Shown here: one piece after another, positions 26,971 to 35,054 of the stretch | Layout of the letters: every line of letters starts with the position of its first letter | Numbering within the stretch: position 1 is the stretch's first letter | Assembly: GCF_003149475.2 (NCBI RefSeq) | Contig: NZ_QFWV02000001.1 | Location: forward strand, 193,652-257,651 | Source: Oceaniradius stylonematis | GTDB lineage: Bacteria > Pseudomonadota > Alphaproteobacteria > Rhizobiales > Rhizobiaceae | DNA: 64,000 nt | Reading direction: 5' to 3' | The notes under the pieces: model-generated | Told to the model about the DNA's origin: nothing | Seen by the model: the letters and a program-made list of their open reading frames with translations, nothing else | Databases searched by the model: none | Program-made: the position numbers and the translations under genes

Positions 26971-27585
26971 TCAGCCGCCATGTCTGGCGAGAAAGGCCTC
27001 GGCCTCAAGCGTCCGGAAATCGTCGAGTGCGCCGCGCAGATCGGCATGGCTCCAGTCCCACCAGGCCAGTTTCTCCATGCGTTCGGCGATGTTCGGGGTG
27101 AACCGGTCGCGGATCGGCCGGGCGGGCACACCGCCGACGATGGCGTAGGATGCAACGTCTTTGGTGACCACCGCGCCGGAGCCGACGACGGCGCCGTTGC
27201 CGACCGTGACGCCGGGCAAAATGATCGCGCCGTGGCCGATCCAGACATCGTGGCCGATCACGACCCGGTGGTCGCGGCGCCAGGTGAAGAACTCGGGTTC
27301 GTTGTCGGCGTCGTCGAAATAGTCGCCCGCCCGGTAGGTGAAATGGTGCTGGGTCGCCCGCCAGGTCGGATGGTTGGTGGCGTTGATGCGCACATGACTG
27401 GCGATGTTGGCGAACTTGCCGATGGTTGCGCACCAGGCCTCGGTCTGGCGGATCAGGTAGGAATAGTCGCCGATCTCGCACTCGGTGACGACGCAACCCT
27501 CGTCGATCTCGGTGTAGCGGCCAAGCGTCGAGCCGGTGACGCGCGCTGTTGCATGGACCATCGGCTGTTCGGACAGTTTGGGCAT
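26971..27585 (-). CDS. Hexapeptide-repeat transferase of phosphonate operons (TIGR03308-like)
   Basis: 204-aa left-handed beta-helix protein. Hexapeptide turns run through the chain ([69 protein letters not shown]). Chloramphenicol-acetyltransferase/DapH-like acyltransferases of this kind are found in phn operons; a role like aminoalkylphosphonate acetylation by PhnO is plausible but unproven. ATG 27585 lies 4 bp after the phnL stop, so it is the last gene of the phnG unit. The [17 protein letters not shown] tail is typical. Confidence 0.88.
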   Translation of the reverse strand: MPKLSEQPMVHATARVTGSTLGRYTEIDEGCVVTECEIGDYSYLIRQTEAWCATIGKFANIASHVRINATNHPTWRATQHHFTYRAGDYFDDADNEPEFFTWRRDHRVVIGHDVWIGHGAIILPGVTVGNGAVVGSGAVVTKDVASYAIVGGVPARPIRDRFTPNIAERMEKLAWWDWSHADLRGALDDFRTLEAEAFLARHGG

Positions 27586-27589
27586 TGGC

Positions 27590-28294
27590 TCAGGCGGCCT
27601 TTTGCGGGGCAAAGCCGGTGACTTCGATGATGCGGTCCGCCACCGCCTCGCGCAGGTCGGCGTCGTGGAAGATGCCGAGGAGAGCGACGCCGTCGGCCTT
27701 CTTCTCACCGATCATCGCAACGACGACGGCGCGGTTGGCGGCGTCGAGCGATGCAGTCGGCTCGTCCAGCAGGAGGATCGGATGGTCGGTGATGAAGCCG
27801 CGGGCGATGTTGACCCGCTGCTGCTCGCCGCCCGAGAAGGTGGCCGGCGGCAAGTCCCACAGCTTTTCGGGCAGATTGAGGCGGGCAAACAGGTCCGCGG
27901 CGCGGCGGCGCGCCGTATCGGGATCGGCGCCGCGCTGCACCAGCGGTTCGGCGGCGACATCGAGCGCGGAAACGCGCGGCACTGCGCGCAGGAACTGGCT
28001 GACATAGCCGATCGTGTCGCGCCGCACGGCCATCACCTGACGCGGCTCGGCCCGCGCGAGGTCGATCAGCGTGCCATTGTGGCGGATCAGGATCTGGCCG
28101 ACATCGACGGCATAGTTGCCATAGAGCATCTTCAGGATGGACGACTTGCCGACGCCGGACGGCCCGCTCAGCACCGCGCACTGGCCGGTCTCGATCGAGA
28201 AATGCACCGCGTCGACCACCGGAATGCGGACGCCGCCGCGCAGATGCATGGTGAAGCTCTTGGAGACACCGGAAACGATCAGGGGAACGGCCAT
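27590..28294 (-). CDS. phnL: Phosphonate C-P lyase system ATP-binding protein PhnL
   Basis: 234-aa ABC-type protein. Walker [14 protein letters not shown] near 39-51, [15 protein letters not shown] near 150-164, Walker [17 protein letters not shown] near 169-184. PhnL is part of the complex that, with PhnG, H and I, transfers the phosphonate to ATP-derived ribose. It follows phnK by 4 bp. Confidence 0.95.
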   Translation of the reverse strand: MAVPLIVSGVSKSFTMHLRGGVRIPVVDAVHFSIETGQCAVLSGPSGVGKSSILKMLYGNYAVDVGQILIRHNGTLIDLARAEPRQVMAVRRDTIGYVSQFLRAVPRVSALDVAAEPLVQRGADPDTARRRAADLFARLNLPEKLWDLPPATFSGGEQQRVNIARGFITDHPILLLDEPTASLDAANRAVVVAMIGEKKADGVALLGIFHDADLREAVADRIIEVTGFAPQKAA

Positions 28295-28298
28295 CGCA

Positions 28299-29186
28299 TC
28301 ATGCCTGCAGGATCGACGAAACGAGAAGCTGGGTGTAGGGCGCGCGCGGATCGTCGAGCACGCGGTCGGTCAGGCCGGTCTCGATGACCCGGCCGTCCTT
28401 CATGACGACCATGCGGTGCGACAGGAGCCGCGCGACGGCCAGATCGTGGGTGACGACGACGACCGCCAGACCCAGATCGGTGACAAGCCCGCGCAACAGG
28501 TCGAGAAGGCGCGCCTGCACCGACACGTCGAGGCCGCCGGTCGGCTCGTCCATGAAGACAAGGCGCGGACCCGTGACCAGATTGCGCGCGATCTGAAGGC
28601 GCTGGCGCATCCCGCCCGAAAAGGCGCGCGGCTGGTCGTCGATCCGATCCTCGGCAATTTCGACGCGGCCGAGCCAGTCGCCGGCGGTGGCGCGGATGTC
28701 GCCATAATGCCGGGCACCGGTCGCCATCAGCCGCTCTCCGACATTGGCGCCCGCCGACACGGTCATGCGCAGGCCGTCCGCGGGGTTCTGGTGGACAAAG
28801 CCCCAGTCGGTGCGCATCAGGAAACGCCGTTCCGCTTCGCCCATCCGGTAGAGATCGCGGATGTGGCCGTCGCGCATGCGGTAGGTCACCGTGCCCGTCG
28901 TCGGCATCAGCCGTGTCGAGATGCAGTTGAGCAGGGTCGTCTTGCCCGATCCGCTCTCGCCGACCACCGCCAGAACCTCGCCCGGCCAGATGTCGATGCT
29001 GACATCCTCGCAGCCGATGCGGCTGCCATAGAATTTCGACACGCCGCTGGCGGACAGAAGCGGTTTGTCTTCATCGAAGGCCGGCAAGCCCTTACCCTGC
29101 GCTTGTTGAAGGGGCGGGTTTGCGTTTTCACCTCGTCCATTGGCCGGCTCAGGGTAAGGTGAAACACTGTCGCTTTGTGTCATCAT
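28299..29186 (-). CDS. phnK: Phosphonate C-P lyase system protein PhnK, N-terminally extended
   Basis: 295 aa; typical PhnK is about 250-260. Walker A GESGSGKTTLLN near 75-86, FSGGMRQRLQIARNL near 190-204, LVFMDEPTGGLDVS near 211-224. ABC-type subunit that docks on the PhnGHIJ core. Residues about 8-38 (SPYPEP...QGKGLP) have no counterpart in the family and are encoded by a palindromic insert (29090-29159); the regular protein resumes at DKPLLSASGVSKFYG. Start ATG 29186 (or 29183), with AAGGAG 9 bases before and overlapping the phnJ stop. Confidence 0.93.
   Translation of the reverse strand: MMTQSDSVSPYPEPANGRGENANPPLQQAQGKGLPAFDEDKPLLSASGVSKFYGSRIGCEDVSIDIWPGEVLAVVGESGSGKTTLLNCISTRLMPTTGTVTYRMRDGHIRDLYRMGEAERRFLMRTDWGFVHQNPADGLRMTVSAGANVGERLMATGARHYGDIRATAGDWLGRVEIAEDRIDDQPRAFSGGMRQRLQIARNLVTGPRLVFMDEPTGGLDVSVQARLLDLLRGLVTDLGLAVVVVTHDLAVARLLSHRMVVMKDGRVIETGLTDRVLDDPRAPYTQLLVSSILQA
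29090..29159. repeat. 70-bp palindromic insert within phnK
   Basis: A perfect 10-bp terminal inverted repeat (CCTTACCCTG at 29090-29099, CAGGGTAAGG at 29150-29159) bounds 70 bp that read in frame through the N-terminal region of phnK. The composition and ends resemble small palindromic repeats that spread in alphaproteobacterial genomes. Confidence 0.65.
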
Positions 29187-30070
29187 GTTGCCGCTCCTTC
29201 ACTTGCCATCGAGCCTTTGTGGCCGGCGGCACGGCGCTTTTCGCAATGGTCGGTGTCCGAGCACGCGAACATGCGCCCGCCGCGATCGTCGAGAACCACC
29301 TCGTCGAGATAGACGCCTTCGGCGCCGCACAGGGCGCAGGGCTGGTCGAACCGGTTCACCTCGAACGGGAAATCCTCGAAATCGAGACTGACGACGCTTG
29401 TGTAAGGCGGCACCGCATAGATGCGCTTTTCGCGTCCGGCGCCAAAGAGCTGCAGCGCTTCGGACTGGTCCATCTTGGGATTGTCGAACTTGGGCGTCGG
29501 CGACGGGTCCATCACATAGCGGCCCTTGATCTTGACCGGATAGGCATAGGTGGTCGCGATGTGGCCGTTGCGCGCGATGTCCTCATAGAGCTTGACGTGC
29601 ATGAGCCCGTAATCCTCGAGCGCGTGCATCTTGCGCGTCTCGGTCTCGCGCGGTTCCAGAAAGCGCAAGGGCTCGGGGATCGGCACCTGATAGACAAGGA
29701 TTTGTCCTTCGACGAGCTTCTCCTCGGGAATGCGGTGGCGCGTCTGGATGATGGTCGCGTCGGCGGTGCTGGTCGTGGTGTTGACCTCGGCGACCTTGGC
29801 GAAAAAGGCACGGATCGAGACCGCGTTTGTCGTGTCGTCGGCGCCCTGGTCGATGACCTTGAGCGTGTCGTCAGGGCCGATGATCGAGGCGGTGACCTGC
29901 ACGCCGCCCGTGCCCCAGCCATAGGGCATCGGCATCTCGCGCGAGGCGAACGGCACCTGATAGCCGGGAATGGCGATCGCCTTGAGGATCGCCCGGCGGA
30001 TCATCCGCTTGGTCTGTTCGTCCAGATAGGCGAAATTGTAGGTGGCGAGTTCGGCGGGTTGTGTGGTCAT
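29183..30070 (-). CDS. phnJ: Alpha-D-ribose 1-methylphosphonate 5-phosphate C-P lyase
   Basis: 295-aa radical SAM enzyme that cleaves the carbon-phosphorus bond. The four-Cys motif near the C-terminus reads C-x2-C-x21-C-x5-C (CALC...FACSDTDHC, residues about 242-275), exactly the PhnJ spacing for the [4Fe-4S] cluster and radical relay. N-terminal NFAYLDEQTKRMIRRAILKAIAIPGYQVPFASREMP is conserved. ATG 30070 overlaps the TGA of the fosX-like gene. Confidence 0.97.
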   Translation of the reverse strand: MTTQPAELATYNFAYLDEQTKRMIRRAILKAIAIPGYQVPFASREMPMPYGWGTGGVQVTASIIGPDDTLKVIDQGADDTTNAVSIRAFFAKVAEVNTTTSTADATIIQTRHRIPEEKLVEGQILVYQVPIPEPLRFLEPRETETRKMHALEDYGLMHVKLYEDIARNGHIATTYAYPVKIKGRYVMDPSPTPKFDNPKMDQSEALQLFGAGREKRIYAVPPYTSVVSLDFEDFPFEVNRFDQPCALCGAEGVYLDEVVLDDRGGRMFACSDTDHCEKRRAAGHKGSMASEGAAT

Positions 30071-30486
30071 TCAGCGGCCCTTCTTCCCTTCGCGTAGCGC
30101 GCCAGACGTTCGGCCAGCGTACCCGTATGAAGCTCGAACATGTGGTCGTCCTCGTCGTAGAAGTAGATTGAGCGGCCTTCGCCGGGAACGCGGGGGCGCG
30201 GCGGCTTCATGTCGAGGCCCAGTCGGCGGACGCGCTCCACGCAGGCATCGAAATCGGCCTCGTCAATCTTGAAGGCGACATGGTCGTAGCTGCGCTCGCA
30301 CCGGCGCTCGCCCTCCATGATCGCGATCCAGACGCCTCCGGCCAGAAAGAACTTCTCGCGCGACAGCGAGAACGTTTCCTCGCCGCTTGCGTAGACCTCT
30401 TCGGCGCCCAGCACCTCGACGAGGATGCGCGTCATCCGTTCGAGATCGGAGACGATGAAGGTCACATGAGACAGCCCCTCGATCAT
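30067..30486 (-). CDS. FosX/FosA-like metalloenzyme (VOC family) within the phn operon
   Basis: 139-aa vicinal-oxygen-chelate protein. Metal ligands are in place: His of GLSHVTF near 7, His of SYDHVAFKI near 69 and Glu of HMFELHTG near 118; YFYDEDDH matches FosX. FosX enzymes add water to the epoxide of fosfomycin, and a homologue in the phn operon of Mesorhizobium loti is known to be a poor resistance protein. The position between phnI and phnJ, with 4-base overlaps at both ends, argues for a function in phosphonate breakdown rather than resistance. Confidence 0.85.
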   Translation of the reverse strand: MIEGLSHVTFIVSDLERMTRILVEVLGAEEVYASGEETFSLSREKFFLAGGVWIAIMEGERRCERSYDHVAFKIDEADFDACVERVRRLGLDMKPPRPRVPGEGRSIYFYDEDDHMFELHTGTLAERLARYAKGRRAAE

Positions 30487-31586
30487 TCGGCTGCCTCCGC
30501 TGCGGTTTCGCCCGCATCGCGCCGGCTCTCATGTTCGGCGCGCATGGTGCGGACCAGCTCCAGTTCGGCCTGGAAGTCGACATAATGCGGCAGTTTGAGA
30601 TGCTCGACGAAGCCCGATGCCTGGACGTTGTCGCAGTGGGAGATGACGAACTCCTCGTCCTGGGCCGGCGCGACGATGTCCTCGCCCAGTTCGCGCGCCC
30701 GCATGGCGCGGTCGCACAGGGCCATGGCCATCGCCTTGCGCTCGGACTGGCCGAAGACGAGGCCGTAGCCGCGCGTGAACTGCGGCGGCGCCTGGGACGA
30801 GCCCTTGAACTGGTTGATCATCTGGCATTCGGTGAGCTGGACGCGCCCGATGGTCACCGCAAAGCCGAGCTCGGGCATATCGACAGCCACCTCCACTTCG
30901 CCGATGCGGATCTCGCCGGCGAACGGGTGAGAGCGCGCATAGCCGCGCTGGGTGGAATAGGCGAGCGCCAGCAGGAACCCCTCATCGCCGCGCGAGAGGG
31001 ATTGCAGGCGCGTGTCGCGCTGCATCGGAAATTCCATCGGTTCGCGGGTGATGTCGCCGGGCATCTCCGTTGCCGCATCGCCGTCGCCCTCGATCAGCCC
31101 GTCCTCGGCCAGAATGTCCGAGACGCGCATGGCGCGGGCCGGTTCGCCCTGGCGGCGCGCGGCATCCGGCACTTCGGCATCGCCGGCAAGCTCAGGGTCG
31201 AGAAGCCGGTGGGTGTAATCGAAGGTCGGCCCGAGCATCTGGCCGCCCGGCAGGTCCTTGTAGGTCGCCGAGATGCGCCGTTCGATGTGCATCGCGCCGG
31301 TGTCGACCGGCTCGGAATAGCCGAAACGCGGCAGCGTGGTGCGATAGGCGCGCACCAGGAAGATCGCCTCGATCATGTCGCCGCGCGCCTGCTTGACCGC
31401 CAGCGCGGCCAGGTCGCGGTCATAGAGCGCGCCCTCGCTCATCACCCGGTCGACGGCAAGCGCCAACTGGCCTGCGATCTGCGCCAGCGTCAGCGCCGGA
31501 ACGGACCGGTCGCCGCGCCGGCGATCGGCGAGCAGCCGGTGCGCATTGCGGATCGCCTTTTCGCCGCCCTTGACCGCCACATACAT
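30483..31586 (-). CDS. phnI: C-P lyase core subunit PhnI
   Basis: 367 aa. MYVAVKGGEKAIRNAHRLL start, YSEPVDTGAMHIERRISATYKDLPGGQMLGPTFDYTHRLL and QLTECQMINQFKGSSQAPPQFTRGYGLVFGQSERKAMAMALCDRA are family hallmarks. PhnI displaces adenine from ATP with phosphonate. Start 31586 lies one base after the phnH stop; a longer upstream frame is the shadow of phnH. Confidence 0.96.
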   Translation of the reverse strand: MYVAVKGGEKAIRNAHRLLADRRRGDRSVPALTLAQIAGQLALAVDRVMSEGALYDRDLAALAVKQARGDMIEAIFLVRAYRTTLPRFGYSEPVDTGAMHIERRISATYKDLPGGQMLGPTFDYTHRLLDPELAGDAEVPDAARRQGEPARAMRVSDILAEDGLIEGDGDAATEMPGDITREPMEFPMQRDTRLQSLSRGDEGFLLALAYSTQRGYARSHPFAGEIRIGEVEVAVDMPELGFAVTIGRVQLTECQMINQFKGSSQAPPQFTRGYGLVFGQSERKAMAMALCDRAMRARELGEDIVAPAQDEEFVISHCDNVQASGFVEHLKLPHYVDFQAELELVRTMRAEHESRRDAGETAAEAAE

Positions 31587-31587
31587 G

Positions 31588-32205
31588 TCAGTTCTCCGTC
31601 GCCTGGATGCGCGTCGTGCGCGGCAGCGCGGCGACCGCGCCGGGCGTGGCCAGCACGATGTCGATGCCGCGCGGGAACAGCGCATTGTTGTCGGCCCAAA
31701 GGGCCGCAAACCGTGCCGGAAGCCCGCTCGGCGCCAGCGTTGCGCTCTGTTCGATGCCCGGCCCGGTCAGCGTCAGCGCCGGGCCGCCCGTCAGCTCCGG
31801 CACCTGGACGATCAGCGTCGCCGACCGGTCCGGGTATTCCTGCGTACCGCGGGCAAAACGGTCGAACGAGCCGAGCGACGGGCCGTAGCCGATCAGCGCA
31901 AAGGCGGCCTCGGCGGGATCGCCCGTGACCGGTGCGCCGGCGTGAAAGCCGAGCCAGCGCGCCACGGCACCGTCCGTTGCCAATGCCGCATCGAGCCAGA
32001 CCGGCGTGTCGGCATCGCACAAGGTGAGCGCGGCGGCGGCGGCGACCGGGCCCAGCGGCGGCGGGGCGGAAGCGCGATGGCTGACGGCCTGCACTGTGCC
32101 GGGCCGGGCCATGGCGTCCATGAGTGCGTGGAAGACCGATTGGGCATCGAAGACGGGCGAGCCAAAGCCGCCGGTGACGATCGCGTCGTTGGATTGCATC
32201 GCCAT
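31588..32205 (-). CDS. phnH: C-P lyase core subunit PhnH
   Basis: 205 aa. GFGSPVFDAQSVFHALMDAMARPGTVQ at residues 12-38 and the C-terminal FPRGIDIVLATPGAVAALPRTTRI are typical. Subunit of the PhnGHIJ complex. Its ATG shares a base with the phnG stop. Confidence 0.95.
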   Translation of the reverse strand: MAMQSNDAIVTGGFGSPVFDAQSVFHALMDAMARPGTVQAVSHRASAPPPLGPVAAAAALTLCDADTPVWLDAALATDGAVARWLGFHAGAPVTGDPAEAAFALIGYGPSLGSFDRFARGTQEYPDRSATLIVQVPELTGGPALTLTGPGIEQSATLAPSGLPARFAALWADNNALFPRGIDIVLATPGAVAALPRTTRIQATEN

Positions 32206-32672
32206 CAGTCGTCTCCCCGCACCATGGTGAAAAAGTCGACCTTGGTCGCCGTGGTCTCGGCGGCGCGGCCGGCGTCGCGCACGGCGATCGCCGCCTGGAG
32301 CGGCGCGATCACGGCCTCATCGAGCCGGGCGGCCATCGCCTCATCCTGAGCCAGCGCATCGATCACGGCGGCGAGTTTGACCTTGGCCTTGTCGCGGCCG
32401 AGCACCATGGCGTGACCTGTCGTGCCGTCGGCGAGGCGGACGCTGGCGCGGGTCGCGGTCGCTTCGCCCAGATTGAACGGTGCGCCACCGCCACCCATGC
32501 GGCCGCGCAACGCCACCAGCCCGATCTCTGGACCACGCACCAGCTCGCATTCGGGATCGATGCCGAGGCCGTTCCAGCATTCGGCGAGCAACGATGCGTC
32601 GCCCTGGGCCAAGACCGACAGGCGATGCCGGCGCGCCTGGGCATGTTCGTTCATGGACTCTGGTGCGGTCAT
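32205..32672 (-). CDS. phnG: C-P lyase core subunit PhnG
   Basis: 155 aa, starting MTAPESMNEHAQARRHRLSVLAQ; residues 45-90 (RGPEIGLVALRGRMGGGGAPFNLGEATATRASVRL) and FFTMVRGDD at the C-terminus are conserved. ATG 32672 is set by GGAG 8 bases upstream; upstream TTG codons lie inside the operator palindrome. First gene of the phnGHI-fosX-JKL unit. Confidence 0.95.
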   Translation of the reverse strand: MTAPESMNEHAQARRHRLSVLAQGDASLLAECWNGLGIDPECELVRGPEIGLVALRGRMGGGGAPFNLGEATATRASVRLADGTTGHAMVLGRDKAKVKLAAVIDALAQDEAMAARLDEAVIAPLQAAIAVRDAGRAAETTATKVDFFTMVRGDD

Positions 32673-32685
32673 TGATATCTCCAAT

Positions 32686-32705
32686 TTGTCTATTGTTATA
32701 GACAA
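32686..32705. promoter_or_regulatory. Putative PhnF operator
   Basis: Perfect 8-bp inverted repeat TTGTCTAT-TGTT-ATAGACAA, 14 bp before phnG, in the phnF-phnG intergenic region. GntR/HutC repressors bind palindromes of this kind, and PhnF-type sites contain TATAGAC halves. Its place between the promoter and phnG suits repression. Confidence 0.7.
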
Positions 32706-32739
32706 CTAGATAAGATAGTCTCACGATTAGGCGACCGCT

Positions 32740-32757
32740 GTGACAGAGTTATGACAA
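32740..32757 (-). promoter_or_regulatory. PHO box upstream of phnG
   Basis: Minus strand TTGTCAT-AACT-CTGTCAC, two 7-bp units at 11-bp spacing, differing from CTGTCAT/CTGTCAT at two positions. It lies 68 bp before the phnG ATG; TATCTT 22 bp downstream is a possible -10. It also lies only 11 bp before the phnF start, so it could influence both directions. Confidence 0.75.
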
Positions 32758-32767
32758 GGCCGGAAAA

Positions 32768-33511
32768 ATGACCGCGCAATCGGACCAGATCGAACGCCAG
32801 TCGGGCATCGCCATGTGGCGGCAGATCGCCGATGCGATCCGCGCGGGGCTGTCGGGACCGCTCGTCGATGCGGACGGCAAGCTGCCGCCGGAAAAGGCGC
32901 TGGCGGAACGGTTCGGCGTCAACCGGCACACGGTGCGCGCGGCCATCAAGGCGCTCGCGCATGAAGGGGCCGTCCAAAGCCATCAGGGGCGCGGAACCTT
33001 CGTGCGGCGCAAGCCGCGCCTGACCTACCGGATCGGCCAGCGCACGCGGTTTTCGGAAGGGCTTGAGGGCCAGGCGGCGAACCGCGGCGCCGAACTGCTC
33101 GACCACGGGCGGGAACCGGCAACAGCGGACATCGCCCGTGCGCTCGATATCGCAACGGGCGCACCGGTCATCCGCCTTGAAAGCCTTGGTCTTGCGGACG
33201 GCATGCCGGTGTCGCGCGCGACATCGTGGTTCGACGCAGGCCGTTTCGGCGCGATCGCCGACATCTTTGCCCGGTCCCGGTCGGTGACCCGCGCTTTGGC
33301 GCAACTGGGCGTGACCGATTATGTGCGGGCATGGACGCGGATCGAGGCACGGCACGGCACAGCCGACGATCTCGACCATCTGCGTCTGTCGCCGGGCGCG
33401 ATCGTGCTGGTTGCCGAGGCGGTCAATGCCGACATGGACGGACGGCCCGTCCAATATTCGCTGTCCCGCTTTGCCGCCGACCGGGTGAGCCTTCAGGTCG
33501 ACGGCGGCTGA
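32768..33511 (+). CDS. phnF: Phosphonate operon transcriptional repressor, GntR/HutC family
   Basis: 247 aa. Winged-helix DNA-binding domain in residues 10-80 (LPPEKALAERFGVNRHTVRAAIKALAHEGAVQSHQGRGTFV) and a UTRA ligand-binding domain in 95-240 (ATGAPVIRLESLGLADGMPVSRATSWFDAGRF, PVQYSLSRFAADRVSLQVD). Divergent from phnG with the palindrome 32686-32705 between, the standard PhnF arrangement. Confidence 0.94.
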   Translation: MTAQSDQIERQSGIAMWRQIADAIRAGLSGPLVDADGKLPPEKALAERFGVNRHTVRAAIKALAHEGAVQSHQGRGTFVRRKPRLTYRIGQRTRFSEGLEGQAANRGAELLDHGREPATADIARALDIATGAPVIRLESLGLADGMPVSRATSWFDAGRFGAIADIFARSRSVTRALAQLGVTDYVRAWTRIEARHGTADDLDHLRLSPGAIVLVAEAVNADMDGRPVQYSLSRFAADRVSLQVDGG

Positions 33512-33514
33512 CCC

Positions 33515-34933
33515 CTACCTGCCGATCATCCAGTCGGTCAGCCAGCGCATGCGGCGGCCGGAGGGGCGAATGATGGTGTCGCGCAGGATCGGCCATTGCG
33601 GCAGGACGAGCACCGAGCGCGCATGGGTGAATTCGGCAAAGCCTCGCTTGCCGTGATAGGCGCCATAGCCGGACGTGCCGACCCCGCCGAATGGCAGGTG
33701 CTCGACCGCAAGGTGAACGATGGCGCCGTTGACGACCGCGCCGCCCGATGTGGTCCGGGCCACAAGTTTTTCCGCCGCGCGCGCATCGCGCCCGAAGGCA
33801 TAAAGCGCGAGCGGATGATCGCGCCCGGTGATGAAACGCACCGCATCGTCCAGATCGTCATATTCAAGGATCGGCAGGATCGGCCCGAAAATTTCTTCCG
33901 TCATCAGCCGGCTGTCCGGCGCCGGGCCGATAACGACGGTCGGCGGGATGCGGCGGGCTTCCGGCGCCGCGTCACCGGCGCTCAGCACGGTCAGGCCGGC
34001 GTCCCGCGCTGCTTCGATCATCGCGGCCAGGCGGTCATGATGCCTTTCGGTGATGATCGATGTGTATCCGTCTCCAGTCGCCGGATCGGGATGGGCGCGC
34101 CTTGCCGCGGCGATGATCGCCTCTCCGAATGCCGCCGCCTGCCCCGTGGGGACGAACAGATAGTCGGGCGCAACGCAGGTCTGGCCGGCACTGTAGAACT
34201 TGCCGAAGGCGACGAGCGGCGTGTGCTTTTCCGGATCGGCGTCCGGCATCATCACGCAGGGGCTCTTTCCGCCAAGTTCCAACGTCACGGGCGTCAGGTT
34301 TTCCGCCGCCGCCATGGCGATCTTCCGGCCAACCGCGGTCGAGCCGGTGAAAAAGAGATGGTCGAAGGGCAGTTCGGAAAAGGTTTTGCCGATTTCGGGC
34401 CCGCCGGTCACCACAGCCACCTCGTCCTCTCCATAGACATCGGCGAACAGCCGCGCCAGAAGGTCTGCGGTGCGCGGCGTGAATTCCGATGGCTTGATCA
34501 GCACCCTGTTGCCCCCGGCGAGCGCTGTGGCCGCCGGTATGACGGCAAGCTGGAACGGATAGTTCCAGGGCGAAATCACACCGACGACGCCCTTGGGTTC
34601 GTGGCGCACATAGGTGCGGCCCGGAATCGGAATGCCCAGATTGAACATGCGGGTCGGGTTCGCCCAGCGGTCCAGGTGGCGGCAGGTGTGCTCGATGCTG
34701 CCTATCGTCACGGCAACTTCCGCCGACAGGGTCTCGTCGGCCGACCGGTTGCCGAAGTCGTCGCTGATCGCGTCGACGATCTCCGACCGGCGGGCGCGGA
34801 TGGCACGGAGCAGATCGCGCAGCTTCATGCGCCGCGCGCTGATACCGGGCACCGAATCGAACGAAAAGGCCGACCGCTGCACGTCGAAGGCCGCCTGAAG
34901 ACGGTCGTTATCCGGTTTTTGGGGTGCGTTCAT
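33515..34933 (-). CDS. Aldehyde dehydrogenase, coniferyl-aldehyde-dehydrogenase type
   Basis: 472 aa. Catalytic Cys in FYSAGQTCVAPDY near 255, general base Glu in LELGGKSPCVM near 221, NAD-binding FTGSTAVGRKIA near 199-210, and PWNYPF near 118. The membrane-proximal C-terminus GFAEFTHARSVLVLPQWPILRDTIIRPSGRRMRW fits the coniferyl aldehyde/fatty aldehyde class. Real substrate unknown. Ends 3 bp from the phnF end. Confidence 0.9.
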   Translation of the reverse strand: MNAPQKPDNDRLQAAFDVQRSAFSFDSVPGISARRMKLRDLLRAIRARRSEIVDAISDDFGNRSADETLSAEVAVTIGSIEHTCRHLDRWANPTRMFNLGIPIPGRTYVRHEPKGVVGVISPWNYPFQLAVIPAATALAGGNRVLIKPSEFTPRTADLLARLFADVYGEDEVAVVTGGPEIGKTFSELPFDHLFFTGSTAVGRKIAMAAAENLTPVTLELGGKSPCVMMPDADPEKHTPLVAFGKFYSAGQTCVAPDYLFVPTGQAAAFGEAIIAAARRAHPDPATGDGYTSIITERHHDRLAAMIEAARDAGLTVLSAGDAAPEARRIPPTVVIGPAPDSRLMTEEIFGPILPILEYDDLDDAVRFITGRDHPLALYAFGRDARAAEKLVARTTSGGAVVNGAIVHLAVEHLPFGGVGTSGYGAYHGKRGFAEFTHARSVLVLPQWPILRDTIIRPSGRRMRWLTDWMIGR

Positions 34934-35054
34934 GACGGCAATATAAGCGTGCGACCGCGCTTCGTCATCGGGCCCGTCATGCATACTTGACGGCGCGGGC
35001 GCGGACGCAGCACGGTGCCGCTGCGGGCGCCGGACAACGGAGGAAATGCGGCCA

